Source: Synechococcus sp. MU1642 (lineage in GTDB: Bacteria > Cyanobacteriota > Cyanobacteriia > PCC-6307 > Cyanobiaceae). From it: a stretch of 52,054 nt of DNA. The notes under the pieces were generated by a model. It made no database searches, was not told the DNA's origin, and saw nothing but the letters and a program-made list of their open reading frames with translations. Position numbers and translations under genes: made by a program. Location: assembly GCF_020514115.1 (NCBI RefSeq), contig NZ_VTKZ01000012.1, positions 1 to 52,054 of the forward strand, given 5' to 3'. Shown here piece after piece: positions 30,189-38,959 of this stretch (within the stretch, counting starts at the first letter, position 1; each line of letters starts with the position of its first letter).

Positions 30189-31330
30189 GCAACGGAGTGG
30201 ATCGGACCCGCGATGTTCTGATCGTCGGGTCCGGGGCCTCTGGTGGTGCAGCGGCAGTGCATCTTGCGGCAGCGGGCCATGACGTTCTGACACTTGAGCG
30301 CGACGACGGGCCGCGAGTTAAACCCTGCGGTGGTGGCATGGCAGCCTCTGTGCAGCAGTGGTTCCCGTTTTCCCTAGAGCCAGCGGTGGAACAGGTGATC
30401 CGTCAGGTGGATTTCAGTTGGTGCCTGGAGGATCCGGTAGTCGCCGAGCTACCCGGAGATGCACCGTTCTGGATCGTGCGCCGCGAAACGCTGGATCAAC
30501 TGCTCTCAGACCAGGCCATTCAAGCTGGGGCTGAACGCCTTACAGGCGTTGAGGTCAATGACATCCGTCGTCATGGAGATATTTGGCAAGTAACGGCAAC
30601 CGATGGTCGCCATTGGCAGGGGCGGGCCGTGGTGATTGCCGATGGTTCGGGGTCCCCTTGGCCCCGACGGCTCGGCCTAGGAGCCAAACAACCCCAGATG
30701 GCTACCACCATGTCGGTGAGGCTCGAGGGTCAAGGCAGGCTCAGCGATGGCACCACCCGCTTTGAATTCGGCCTGGTGCAACAGGGCTTCGCCTGGGCCT
30801 TTCCCCTCGCTGGCGGGGTGAACATCGGTGTGGGCAGCTTTATCGGCAAGCAGGACGCCGACCCGGAGCAGGTGCTAGCCCAGCTGCTGCCGGATCTGGG
30901 TTTCGCCACCGATGCTGGAATCCGCCAACGGGGGCAACTACGGGTGTGGAACGGCCATCACCGTCTGGATGGCAACGGCATTGTCGTGGTCGGCGATGCA
31001 GCATCACTGTGCGATCCATTTCTGGCTGAAGGGCTACGCCCTGCCCTGATGAGCGGCTGCGAGGCGGCTCGACATCTGAACCAATGGCTCAAAGGTGACA
31101 CTCGAGATGTGCGGGGCTACAGCCGCAGCATGCGAGAGCGCTGGGGTGAGTCGATGGCCTGGGGTCGGCGCATTGCCCAGGTGTTCTATCGATTCCCCGG
31201 TGTGGGGTATCAGCTGGGGATCAAGCGGCCCACCGCTCCACGGCGGATCGCTCAGATTCTCTCCGGGGAGATGGGCTACGGCGACATCGCCCAACGGGTG
31301 ATCAAACGGCTGTTGCTACAGCACAACTAA
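30185..31330 (+). CDS. Geranylgeranyl-reductase-family flavoprotein
   Basis: 381 residues from a GTG at 30185. The FAD motif [20 protein letters not shown] (from residue 11), the [16 protein letters not shown] signature, and [20 protein letters not shown] define the ChlP/geranylgeranyl reductase superfamily. The true ChlP is longer and has a different substrate loop, so this is a paralog; it may reduce isoprenoid chains or act on other lipids. It is coupled to frr by a 4-base overlap and its 3' end overlaps the photolyase gene by 4 bases. Confidence 0.85.
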   Translation: MSNGVDRTRDVLIVGSGASGGAAAVHLAAAGHDVLTLERDDGPRVKPCGGGMAASVQQWFPFSLEPAVEQVIRQVDFSWCLEDPVVAELPGDAPFWIVRRETLDQLLSDQAIQAGAERLTGVEVNDIRRHGDIWQVTATDGRHWQGRAVVIADGSGSPWPRRLGLGAKQPQMATTMSVRLEGQGRLSDGTTRFEFGLVQQGFAWAFPLAGGVNIGVGSFIGKQDADPEQVLAQLLPDLGFATDAGIRQRGQLRVWNGHHRLDGNGIVVVGDAASLCDPFLAEGLRPALMSGCEAARHLNQWLKGDTRDVRGYSRSMRERWGESMAWGRRIAQVFYRFPGVGYQLGIKRPTAPRRIAQILSGEMGYGDIAQRVIKRLLLQHN

Positions 31331-32805
31331 AGGCCAAGGCTGAGCTGGTGGCAGCCGTTGTCGGGTTGATCAGGTTTGCGCCGGCGGCGGGAGGTTGTTG
31401 GCTTTAACCCCGCCTTGCGGGAGCCATGCTTGCGCTGAATCGCATCGGCATGGCGGTCAAACCCGGCAGATCGACGAATCTCCCAGATGCGATCCTTAGC
31501 GTCCTGTATCGATGCAGTGACATCAACGATCGGTGGCGGCTTACCACCGCCGAGCATCCAAGGCTCATGGATGTGAATCGTGGGCACATCCTTGAGTTCA
31601 GGGCACCACTGACGGATGAACAACCCCTGGGGGTCGTGATCCATGCCCTGCTTGATCGGGTTGTAAATCCGAATCGTGTTGATCGACGTGCTGCCCGACT
31701 GCATCTGGCACTGGCTCCAGTGGATCCCCGGTTCGTAATCAACAAACTGACGGGCCAGATGCAAACCACTGTCCCTCCAGGGAAGCCAGAGGTTGTAGCT
31801 GGCGAAGGACATCAACATCGCCCGCATGCGGAAGTTGATCCAGCCATGGGCCTGCAAGGCGCGCATGCATGCATCCACAAAGGGGACGCCAGTGCGGCCT
31901 TCGCTCCAGGCCATCAAACGCTCGGCATCCAATGCGCGAATGCCCCGCATAAACGGATGAAAATCGCTGAATTCAATCGCGGGCTGATCCTCCAGCTTCT
32001 GTATGAAATGGCAGTGCCAGTGCAGCCGTGATTCAAAGCTGCTGACGCCGCGACCGCTATGGGTGCGGCTGGTCTGCAGCACCTCTCGCATCGAGAGACA
32101 ACCCCAGGTGAGATAGGTCGAAAGCCGAGAACAGCCAGTGAATGCGGTGTTGGGGCTCGACATCGACCGTTGATAGCGCTGGGCACGGTGCTGCAGAAAG
32201 TCGCTCAACTCCTTGAGGCCGATCGAACGCCCGCCCATCTGACGCTGCGGACACATATCCGAACTCAGGTCTGAGCAGGGGCGCTCAGGGATCACACCAG
32301 GATCAATGCCCTCCAGCGGTTGCAACGCGGCCGGCGCTGGCGTGATGGGCTCCGTCATCTGAACCTCCCAGCGGTTGGCCCAGCCATTGCGGCTGCGCAT
32401 CCGACGCGTCACCCCGAACTGTGGGATTTCGGTCCAGGCGATGCCGTGCTGAAGAGCCCAGGCCCCAATGCGTTTGTCGCGCCGGTAAGTCCAGCAGTTG
32501 CCGGTTTCCTCATGGCTCCACAGCCCATCGATACCGAACTGGCGCCGGGCCCGCTCCAGCACCTGCACCACATCACCGATGCGTACCACCAATGGCTGAC
32601 CCAAGTCCGCCAGGGCCTGGCGCAACTCCACAAGCGACTCCCGGCAGAAGAGCCACTGCCGCTCGGAGGCATCGGGCTGCTGCCACAACTCCGCCTCCAC
32701 CACGTACAACGGCAGCACCAGGCCCCGATCGGCAGCAGCAACCAAGGGCCGGTGATCAACGATGCGCAGATCACGCTTGAACCAAACGATCTGCAGCGGT
32801 GTCAT
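31327..32805 (-). CDS. Photolyase/cryptochrome family protein
   Basis: 492 residues. N-terminal antenna-type alpha/beta domain ([20 protein letters not shown]) and a C-terminal helical FAD-binding domain, with [56 protein letters not shown] and [13 protein letters not shown] followed by [11 protein letters not shown]. The family includes light-driven DNA repair enzymes and blue-light sensors; the sequence alone does not say which this is. The basic C-terminal tail (about 30 residues, Arg/Lys rich) is unstructured. No MTHF or F420 antenna assignment is possible here. Confidence 0.9.
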   Translation of the reverse strand: MTPLQIVWFKRDLRIVDHRPLVAAADRGLVLPLYVVEAELWQQPDASERQWLFCRESLVELRQALADLGQPLVVRIGDVVQVLERARRQFGIDGLWSHEETGNCWTYRRDKRIGAWALQHGIAWTEIPQFGVTRRMRSRNGWANRWEVQMTEPITPAPAALQPLEGIDPGVIPERPCSDLSSDMCPQRQMGGRSIGLKELSDFLQHRAQRYQRSMSSPNTAFTGCSRLSTYLTWGCLSMREVLQTSRTHSGRGVSSFESRLHWHCHFIQKLEDQPAIEFSDFHPFMRGIRALDAERLMAWSEGRTGVPFVDACMRALQAHGWINFRMRAMLMSFASYNLWLPWRDSGLHLARQFVDYEPGIHWSQCQMQSGSTSINTIRIYNPIKQGMDHDPQGLFIRQWCPELKDVPTIHIHEPWMLGGGKPPPIVDVTASIQDAKDRIWEIRRSAGFDRHADAIQRKHGSRKAGLKPTTSRRRRKPDQPDNGCHQLSLGL

Positions 32806-32858
32806 TCACTGCAATTCAAGGGCATCGGTTCTAGTAGATCCAGCGCTTCATCCAAGCC

Positions 32859-33293
32859 TCAATCAACAGACATCTCCATCACAGCGCTGGAGCGGGTTTT
32901 CACGGTGTTGCGGAAACCCACCACATCCAAACGGCGCATCATCAAAGCAGCACCAAGGAAACAAACCATCTGCAGGGCAAAAACACCGCGATAGGCAGCG
33001 AACAAATCACCCCCGTTCCAAGCTTTGAGCAAGGTGAGGCAGGCATTCATGCACACCTCCAGCGACAGGCCAAACAAGCCAATGACAGCCCGCAACAAGG
33101 GGATGGACTGCTCAGAGCCAGCCCAAACCATAAACAGCAAGGCCAAAGCAGCCAGCACAGCCGGCAGCTGGATGTCTTGAATTAATAGACGATTCAGCAG
33201 TCCCAGGATGAGGACACCAAGGATTCACAGACTGAGCTGGAACAATCCAAGTGCATCCCCAGGCGGAGCGGCCACATCGCTAGTAATCGAAAT
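32859..33293 (-). pseudogene. Decayed PucC/BCD-family MFS transporter
   Basis: Reading the minus strand from about 33293 gives a membrane-protein frame whose N-terminal part has LGLFQLSL, then an in-frame TGA (33225-33227), then ILGVLILGLLNRLLIQDIQ and LPAVLAAL. This matches the first helix of PucC (LFQxxxGxxxVLxxGxLNRxxI), with the stop where a Gly is usual, so one base change could explain it. The frame then jumps to C-terminal helices ending FLGAALMMRRLDVVGFR, so most of the middle is missing. An intact homolog would be over 400 residues. PucC-type proteins deliver (bacterio)chlorophyll. A GTG at 33158 could start a 99-residue remnant. Confidence 0.7.
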
Positions 33294-33704
33294 CCAAAAT
33301 CCCGATCATTCTCACTGATCAACCGAAAAACTCAGTTGCTTTCCTCATACAACGCAAGCCTGATTTTCTATGCGGCATAGCCGTTCTAGACGAGCCATAT
33401 GCCACGACAAACGCTTGAGAAAATCCTGTTCAAAGCCTATTTTCAAGCGCTAATCCATCGCTTTAACAACTAGAGATGCAACCAAAGCTGTTCTTCATCA
33501 TTCGAATGCACCGCACAGATACAGACTGGATCACCCAATACAAATTCTCCACAATTGCAGACCAATACAACCTCGACACCCCTGATATTTCCCCTTACCT
33601 CCAAAGCTTCAATTTGCCCTTGCAATAAAGATCTTCGCAACACATTTCAGCCACGATTCAAAATCAAGTCGAACAATCGTCGAGCACCATAAAAATCTTC
33701 TGTC
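33294..33704. other. Intergenic region with no convincing gene
   Basis: About 410 bases, visibly richer in A and T than the surroundings, flanked by the PucC remnant and the CNB-domain gene. It holds two short plus-strand frames (33399-33473 and 33476-33628) separated by two bases, and no tRNA-like or strong hairpin structure that I can see. It may be eroded sequence of the same lost region. Confidence 0.5.
33476..33628 (+). CDS. Possible small protein, 50 residues
   Basis: An ATG frame of 50 codons starting MQPKLFFIIRMHRTDTDWI and ending with a TAA. It follows a 24-codon frame (33399-33473) by two bases. There is no recognised family and no clear ribosome site. The AT-rich codon use differs from all neighbours. 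Chance frame, remnant or recent gene cannot be told apart here. Confidence 0.2.
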   Translation: MQPKLFFIIRMHRTDTDWITQYKFSTIADQYNLDTPDISPYLQSFNLPLQ

Positions 33705-34088
33705 TCAGCCGTCAGCTAACTTGATATCGCGCAAACGAGCATCAATCGATGCGAGCAGCTGTACTGCAAACATCGGCGTCTCCTGAACCGCAAACAGAAA
33801 TTTGTCGCGGTTCATGGCAATCAAACGGCAATCACTGGTGGCCGTGGCTGTGCTCAGACGCTGATGGTCCTCCATCACTAAGGCCCCCGCGCCGAACACA
33901 TGGCCTACAGGGATGTCCTCATGTCCCTCATGGCCTGCTGAATCGATCCAGGTGAGCCGCACCGATCCCTCCAGCAGGCCATACATGCAGGCGCCGGTTT
34001 CTCCCGTACGAAACAGCAAGTCACCCGGCTGGAGATGCATCACCTCGGCCTTGCTGGCCAAAGCACGCATGGTGTCGAGCGCATGCAT
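33705..34088 (-). CDS. Stand-alone cyclic-nucleotide-binding-like domain protein
   Basis: 127 residues, a single CNB beta-roll without the DNA-binding domain of CRP. The beta-roll start VMHLQPGDLLFRTGETGACM followed by GLLEGSVRL is clear. In the phosphate-binding cassette the segment aligned with CRP GELGLFEEGQERSA reads GAGALVMEDHQRLS: the ribose-binding Glu is Ala while an Arg is kept, so cAMP binding is uncertain. It starts 14 bases after the transaldolase gene on the same strand and is probably co-transcribed with it. Confidence 0.85.
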   Translation of the reverse strand: MHALDTMRALASKAEVMHLQPGDLLFRTGETGACMYGLLEGSVRLTWIDSAGHEGHEDIPVGHVFGAGALVMEDHQRLSTATATSDCRLIAMNRDKFLFAVQETPMFAVQLLASIDARLRDIKLADG

Positions 34089-34102
34089 GGAACCAGCGCG
34101 AC

Positions 34103-35275
34103 TCAGACAGAGGTCAGAGCCAGGGCTGCGCCAAAGCCTCGGCGCACATCCTCCTGAGAGATCAAACCATCATGGTCATGATCCAGGGCATCAAAGATGG
34201 CATCACTGCCGAGCCATTCATCGCGGGTGATCGAGCCATCGCCGTTCATGTCGTTCAGCATGAAGATCTCAGACACGGCGTGGCGGAAGGCGGAGCCACC
34301 CTCCAGTTCAGCCAGACGATGGGCCAGTTGATGCTCAAGCGTTTCAATTGCCTTGCTGAAGCCTTTGATGCCCTCGGTGAGCTTATCGCTGGCCATCCGA
34401 TCGTCCTGCATCAATGCATCAAAGCTGGCACGATCGACGTGAATCTTGGCTTCGCCAACCGTGGGATGGGCCGCATCCAATTTCTGGGTCAGCACTGCAT
34501 CACTTTCACGGAGTTGATCCAACAACTTTGGTGAAATCGTGAGCAGATCGCAACCAGACAGCTCAGTGATCTCATCGATGTTGCGGAAGCTCGCCCCCAT
34601 CACCTCCGTGCTGTAGCCGTGGGTCTTGTAGTAATTGAAGATCTTGGTCACCGAAATCACCCCGGGATCTTCCGGCCCGGGATAGGAATCGCGCCCGGTT
34701 TCTGCCTTATACCAATCCAAGATACGCCCGACGAAAGGGGAAATAAGGGTGACGCCGGCTTCGGCACAGGCAACCGCCTGACCGAAACCAAACAGCAGGG
34801 TGAGGTTGCAGTGAATCCCCTCTTTCTCCAGCACCTCGGCGGCTTTGATGCCTTCCCAGGTGGAAGCAATTTTGATCAGAACGCGATCGTTGCTGATGCC
34901 GGCATCGTTGTACAAACGAATCAGCTTGCGCCCCTTTTCAATCGTGGCGTCGGTATCAAAACTCAGGCGAGCATCCACCTCCGTTGACACACGACGGGGA
35001 ACAATCTTGAGAATCTCCTTACCGAAGATCACACTGATTTCATCCAGCGCTTCCCGCACAACGTCTTCCACCGCTGCGTTGCTACCCATCAACTTGCGCG
35101 ACGACCGCAACGCCTCATCAATCAGGTTCTGGTAAGCCGGAATCTGCGCAGCAGCCAGTATCAACGACGGGTTGGTGGTGGCATCCCGAGGGGTGAACTT
35201 ACGGATCGCCTCCAGATCACCCGTGTCGGCAACGACCACGGTCATTTGTGAAAGCTGATCGAGCAGGCTGGCCAT
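34103..35275 (-). CDS. tal: Transaldolase with C-terminal EF-hand pair
   Basis: 390 residues. The TIM-barrel transaldolase domain (1 to about 325) shows the Schiff-base Lys135 (IKIASTW), the [10 protein letters not shown] loop at 31-40 and Asp18-type acid residues; it moves dihydroxyacetone units between pentose-phosphate sugars. Residues 342-353 ([12 protein letters not shown]) are a perfect EF-hand calcium loop and 365-376 ([12 protein letters not shown]) a near-perfect one with Asp at position 12. The EF-hand tail suggests Ca2+ control of the enzyme or its partners. The lone CNB-domain gene follows by 14 bases. Confidence 0.95.
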   Translation of the reverse strand: MASLLDQLSQMTVVVADTGDLEAIRKFTPRDATTNPSLILAAAQIPAYQNLIDEALRSSRKLMGSNAAVEDVVREALDEISVIFGKEILKIVPRRVSTEVDARLSFDTDATIEKGRKLIRLYNDAGISNDRVLIKIASTWEGIKAAEVLEKEGIHCNLTLLFGFGQAVACAEAGVTLISPFVGRILDWYKAETGRDSYPGPEDPGVISVTKIFNYYKTHGYSTEVMGASFRNIDEITELSGCDLLTISPKLLDQLRESDAVLTQKLDAAHPTVGEAKIHVDRASFDALMQDDRMASDKLTEGIKGFSKAIETLEHQLAHRLAELEGGSAFRHAVSEIFMLNDMNGDGSITRDEWLGSDAIFDALDHDHDGLISQEDVRRGFGAALALTSV

Positions 35276-35323
35276 GATGTACGACGGCTCAATACCCGTA
35301 ACGTAGCGGCGCTTTTTGATGCG

Positions 35324-37129
35324 TCAGCTATTCAAAAGCTTGTTCAATTCAGCAGGTTTTGAGGGAGCAATGCGCTCCACAACCAGCAAGGCATCAATGA
35401 TCTGCTTGGCGACAGGAACGGCCACGGTGGAGCCATAGGCGTGTTCACCTTGGGGCTCATCCACCACCACAAAAACCACGTAACGGGGATCCTCAATCGG
35501 CAAGGTCGCTACAAAGCTGCAGATCTTGGCTCCTGGAAGATAGATCCCATTCAGGGCTTTCTGCGCCGTTCCAGTTTTACCACCAATTCGGTAGCCGGGC
35601 GTTTTCACACCCTTCCCACTGCCCTGATCCACCACAGATTCCATCCACTGGAGCACCGTGCGCGTGACCTCCGAATTCAGCAACTGCTGACCACTGGGTG
35701 CCGCCGCAGGTGCCAAGGCATCACCCGAGCGGAAGCCACGGGTGATGTGGGGACTGATCAATTTGCCACCGTTGGCCAGCATCCCGTGAAGCTGCACCAG
35801 CTTGAGCGGCGTCAGCGAAAACCCCTGACCGAAGGCCGTCGTCGCCGGCTCGATCGGCTGACTGGTGAACTGCTTCTTGCTCTTGAGCTGTCCGGCCACC
35901 GCTCCAGGTAGGTCGGTGTCGGGACGCTGATTGATGCCAAGACGCTCCATCCAGTTCCAGTAGGCATCGTTGTCAAGACGGCGCATGGCTTGGACCATGC
36001 CGACGTTGCTGGACACCTGCAACACGGTGGCGAAATCCACCAAACCATGGGCTTTTTTGTCGTGGTTGTTGATCGGCCAACCACCGATCATCAGCTTGCC
36101 CACGTCATTCACCCGATCCGTCGCTTGAATGGCACCGTCCTGAAGTGCCAGAGCCAGATTGATCGGCTTGAACGTCGAACCCGGTTCATAGAGATCCTGA
36201 ACGGACCATTCCCGAAACCGCCCAGTGGGGAAATCCCAGTAGCGGTTGGGGTCATAGGTGGGTGTCGATGCCAGCACCAACAGCTCACCATTGGTGGCAT
36301 CCATCACGATCGCGGCACCCTTCTGGGCTTTCCACTTGGCAACCTGCTCAGCAAGAGCTTTGAGTGCCACCTGCTGGAGTCTCGAATCCAGCGTCAGCTG
36401 CAGGCGCAAATCATCGCCATAGAAGGCTCCCGGGGCGAGGTTGGCCGGCAACGGCGTGCCGTCAGCGCCGCGGCGGAGGTATCGGGTTTGCTCATGGCGA
36501 GCCAGATCACCATCACGGCTCTGTTCAAGACCTGCTTGAGGTTGCCGCTCCGCATTGAGAAAGCCCACCACGTTGGCGAACAACGACGCCTGGGGATACA
36601 CCCGCTGGGGGTAGGCCTCCAGATCCAGGCCGCTGATTCCAAGGGCACGGATGCGATCGGCCGTCTCCGGATCCAGCTCCTCAGCCAATTTGATCCCCGA
36701 GGCCTGGGTCCCCATGGCCATCAGTAGCTCAGGCAGGGAACGAGCCAAGGGATCGGCCAACACCTCCGCCACATCTTCGGCAGGACGAACGAGATTTGGG
36801 GCATCTCCCGGCATGTTGAAGTAGCGGGGATGGGCCCAGAGCCGAAACCGCTTTTCATCCATCGCGACCAGGCGGCCGGTGCGATCGACAATCGGACGCC
36901 GTTGCCCCAAGGGTTGGGTGCGCTGCGTTTGCAGCTGACGGGCACGCTGCTCCAGATCTGGGGCTTGCACCAACTGCAGCCAGGCCATGCGACCCACCAA
37001 CCCCAGCAGGCCTGCCGCCAGGATCCAAAAAATGATCCAAAGCCGCTTGGGCGGAACCTGGGTCAGAGGAACGACCCGCGCGCGGGATCGCCGCGAACGG
37101 ATGGGTCGATGCCCTGACAACCGCGTCAT
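35324..37129 (-). CDS. ftsI: Peptidoglycan transpeptidase FtsI (PBP3)
   Basis: 601 residues. One membrane helix (about 29-50), a pedestal domain and a class B transpeptidase domain with SxxK at S318-K321 (EPGSTFKP), SxN at 373-375 (VSSNVG) and KTGT at 518-521. It cross-links septal peptidoglycan at cell division. Its ATG shares one base with the stop of the upstream membrane protein (TGATG), implying coupled translation. The very basic N-terminus is cytoplasmic. Confidence 0.96.
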   Translation of the reverse strand: MTRLSGHRPIRSRRSRARVVPLTQVPPKRLWIIFWILAAGLLGLVGRMAWLQLVQAPDLEQRARQLQTQRTQPLGQRRPIVDRTGRLVAMDEKRFRLWAHPRYFNMPGDAPNLVRPAEDVAEVLADPLARSLPELLMAMGTQASGIKLAEELDPETADRIRALGISGLDLEAYPQRVYPQASLFANVVGFLNAERQPQAGLEQSRDGDLARHEQTRYLRRGADGTPLPANLAPGAFYGDDLRLQLTLDSRLQQVALKALAEQVAKWKAQKGAAIVMDATNGELLVLASTPTYDPNRYWDFPTGRFREWSVQDLYEPGSTFKPINLALALQDGAIQATDRVNDVGKLMIGGWPINNHDKKAHGLVDFATVLQVSSNVGMVQAMRRLDNDAYWNWMERLGINQRPDTDLPGAVAGQLKSKKQFTSQPIEPATTAFGQGFSLTPLKLVQLHGMLANGGKLISPHITRGFRSGDALAPAAAPSGQQLLNSEVTRTVLQWMESVVDQGSGKGVKTPGYRIGGKTGTAQKALNGIYLPGAKICSFVATLPIEDPRYVVFVVVDEPQGEHAYGSTVAVPVAKQIIDALLVVERIAPSKPAELNKLLNS

Positions 37130-37617
37130 CAGTACCCCGCCCGAATGGGCTGACTCCCGAGGGCCTGAAGCGATGCCATTGGAGAGGAAGCGGACGCTTG
37201 CAGAGAGCCCAAATCGGGGGGATCGAGATGCACCAGATTGGCCACTTGCGTTGGCACCAGGCGGTTGGGCTGCTGAGAACGCTGCAAAAGATGCTGTTCC
37301 AGCACAGCGGTTGATTCCGTCAAGCGGTGTGCCTGGGTGCGTGTTGCCTCAAGCAGGTGGAAGGCAACGGTCCAGCGATGCTGCCAGTGCAGCGTGAGAC
37401 CAGCCAGAACCGCAACCGCCGCAATCAAACCCAGCAGCGTGCCATCCATCAGGCGATGGAGTCCCCCAAGGAGAGGGGAGCGTCGTGCAATACGTCCGGA
37501 GGACAGTGACCCTTGAATCAGCTCGAAAGCCGTGGTCGATGCACGCTGTTCCGGAGCGGCAACCACCGGGATCACAGGCGAATAGGCCAGTGAACCACCT
37601 GCAGAAAGGCGGGGCAA
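37129..37617 (-). CDS. FtsL-like single-pass membrane protein
   Basis: 162 residues from a TTG at 37617 (GTGs at 37575 and 37566 are alternatives). Topology: a long cytoplasmic N-terminus, one helix (about 58-76, DGTLLGLIAAVAVLAGLTL), then a heptad-like stretch (86-110) and LVPTQVANLVHLDPP. This is the layout of FtsL, which sits in front of ftsI in many bacteria and bridges FtsB/FtsQ to FtsWI. Primary sequence similarity is too low for me to assign it. The one-base overlap with ftsI supports a division role. Confidence 0.6.
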   Translation of the reverse strand: MPRLSAGGSLAYSPVIPVVAAPEQRASTTAFELIQGSLSSGRIARRSPLLGGLHRLMDGTLLGLIAAVAVLAGLTLHWQHRWTVAFHLLEATRTQAHRLTESTAVLEQHLLQRSQQPNRLVPTQVANLVHLDPPDLGSLQASASSPMASLQALGSQPIRAGY

Positions 37618-37620
37618 GGC

Positions 37621-38883
37621 TCAGAGCAGCAGCAGGTTCAGGAACGTCACGGCGTTCCACAGCCCATGCATCAGCACCGAGGGCCACAGGCGTCCGCTGC
37701 GCAGCCGCACCAAACCAAGCCCAACCCCCAAAACCATGAGCGGCGCCAACTCGCCAACACTGATGTGGGCCATGGCAAACAAAAGGCCACTTAGCAGGAC
37801 CCCCGGGAGGGGACCGAGCCGGGTCGCCAATACCGGCAGCAAGGCACCGCGGAAAATCGTCTCTTCAAACAGCGGCGCCAGCACAACCGCAGTGAGAGCA
37901 AGCAAGGCCAGGGCAAGCGGGTCACGGCTGCCCAGCACCAACTCCAACAGCGGATTGCTGCCCCCGGGATCCCCCACCAGGCGCACGAGCAACCACCCCG
38001 TGAGCATCACCACCGGTGTCACCATCAACCAGCCCGCCAGCGCATCGCGCAGAGCTGAGAGCAGCGGACGCAAGCGCCACTGCATCCATCCGCCCAGCGG
38101 TGCCCTCTCCTTGGGTAGCGAACGCACTTGCCGCCAAAGGATCAGCAGACTCGGCAAGGCCATCATGGCGTAGTTGATCACCACGCTGACGGCTTCACGA
38201 CGAGGACTGCCAAGCCCCGCCGTCAGTGCACCCACCAGCGGGAACGCCAACAGCGGAACGCCAACAGCACTGATTACCACGAAGCCACCTGCCACCAGAA
38301 GCGCCATGTCGACCAGGGTCAGCTCCGGCCCCTGAACATCGGGCCAGGCCATCAGCCGGCCTCGCAGCAAACGCCAGGCCTGACCAAGCAGCAGGAGGCC
38401 ACCCAGCAGGGCCGTCACCAGGGGCAGCATCGTGCTGAGGGCCAAACGGAACGCCGCTTTCCCCGCGGCTGCAGCATCGATACAGAGCGTCGGATCAGAG
38501 ACGCCCTCTTCGCAATGCAACTGCTGGAGCAAAAGATCGTCGGCGTCGCGTGCAAGGTCCGCTGATGCGGAACCTTGGCCCTGCAACAACAAAAGCATCT
38601 GTTGTTGCCGCTCGTTTCGCTGCTCTGGGCTGATTCCCACCAGGGCCTTAAGCAGCGCATCCCGTGGCGACTCCCCCAGGAGGGCGTCCCGCAACGGGGG
38701 CGGCACTGCTGATTCAGCAAGAAGCGTCAGCTCCTGCTGCTGAAGGCTCAGGGCCGGTGCCACCGAAGGTCGCGAAAGGCTGTCAATCAAGCCCGACAAC
38801 CAAATAAAACAAGCCAAAGCGAGGGACAAGGCCGCCAGAAGTCCCTTCCAGCGCGGGGAAACCGGTTGTGGGGAACTGGGCAC
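37621..38883 (-). CDS. CPBP-family intramembrane metalloprotease
   Basis: 420 residues with about eight helices and a long periplasm-facing loop (about 50-150) after the first one. The three CPBP (Abi/CAAX) motifs are present near the C-terminus: FEETIFRGALLPVL, FAMAHIS and HGLWNAV. Members process prenylated or membrane proteins, or give self-immunity to bacteriocins. The substrate here is unknown. It ends 3 bases before the FtsL-like start, so it probably leads the CPBP, ftsL-like, ftsI run. Confidence 0.88.
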   Translation of the reverse strand: MPSSPQPVSPRWKGLLAALSLALACFIWLSGLIDSLSRPSVAPALSLQQQELTLLAESAVPPPLRDALLGESPRDALLKALVGISPEQRNERQQQMLLLLQGQGSASADLARDADDLLLQQLHCEEGVSDPTLCIDAAAAGKAAFRLALSTMLPLVTALLGGLLLLGQAWRLLRGRLMAWPDVQGPELTLVDMALLVAGGFVVISAVGVPLLAFPLVGALTAGLGSPRREAVSVVINYAMMALPSLLILWRQVRSLPKERAPLGGWMQWRLRPLLSALRDALAGWLMVTPVVMLTGWLLVRLVGDPGGSNPLLELVLGSRDPLALALLALTAVVLAPLFEETIFRGALLPVLATRLGPLPGVLLSGLLFAMAHISVGELAPLMVLGVGLGLVRLRSGRLWPSVLMHGLWNAVTFLNLLLL

Positions 38884-38959
38884 CAGCGGGCATCAACTGC
38901 CCACGATTGTCCCCCCGAAAGGCCGCTTCCATACGATGGCCGCGCCTTGACGCTGCACC

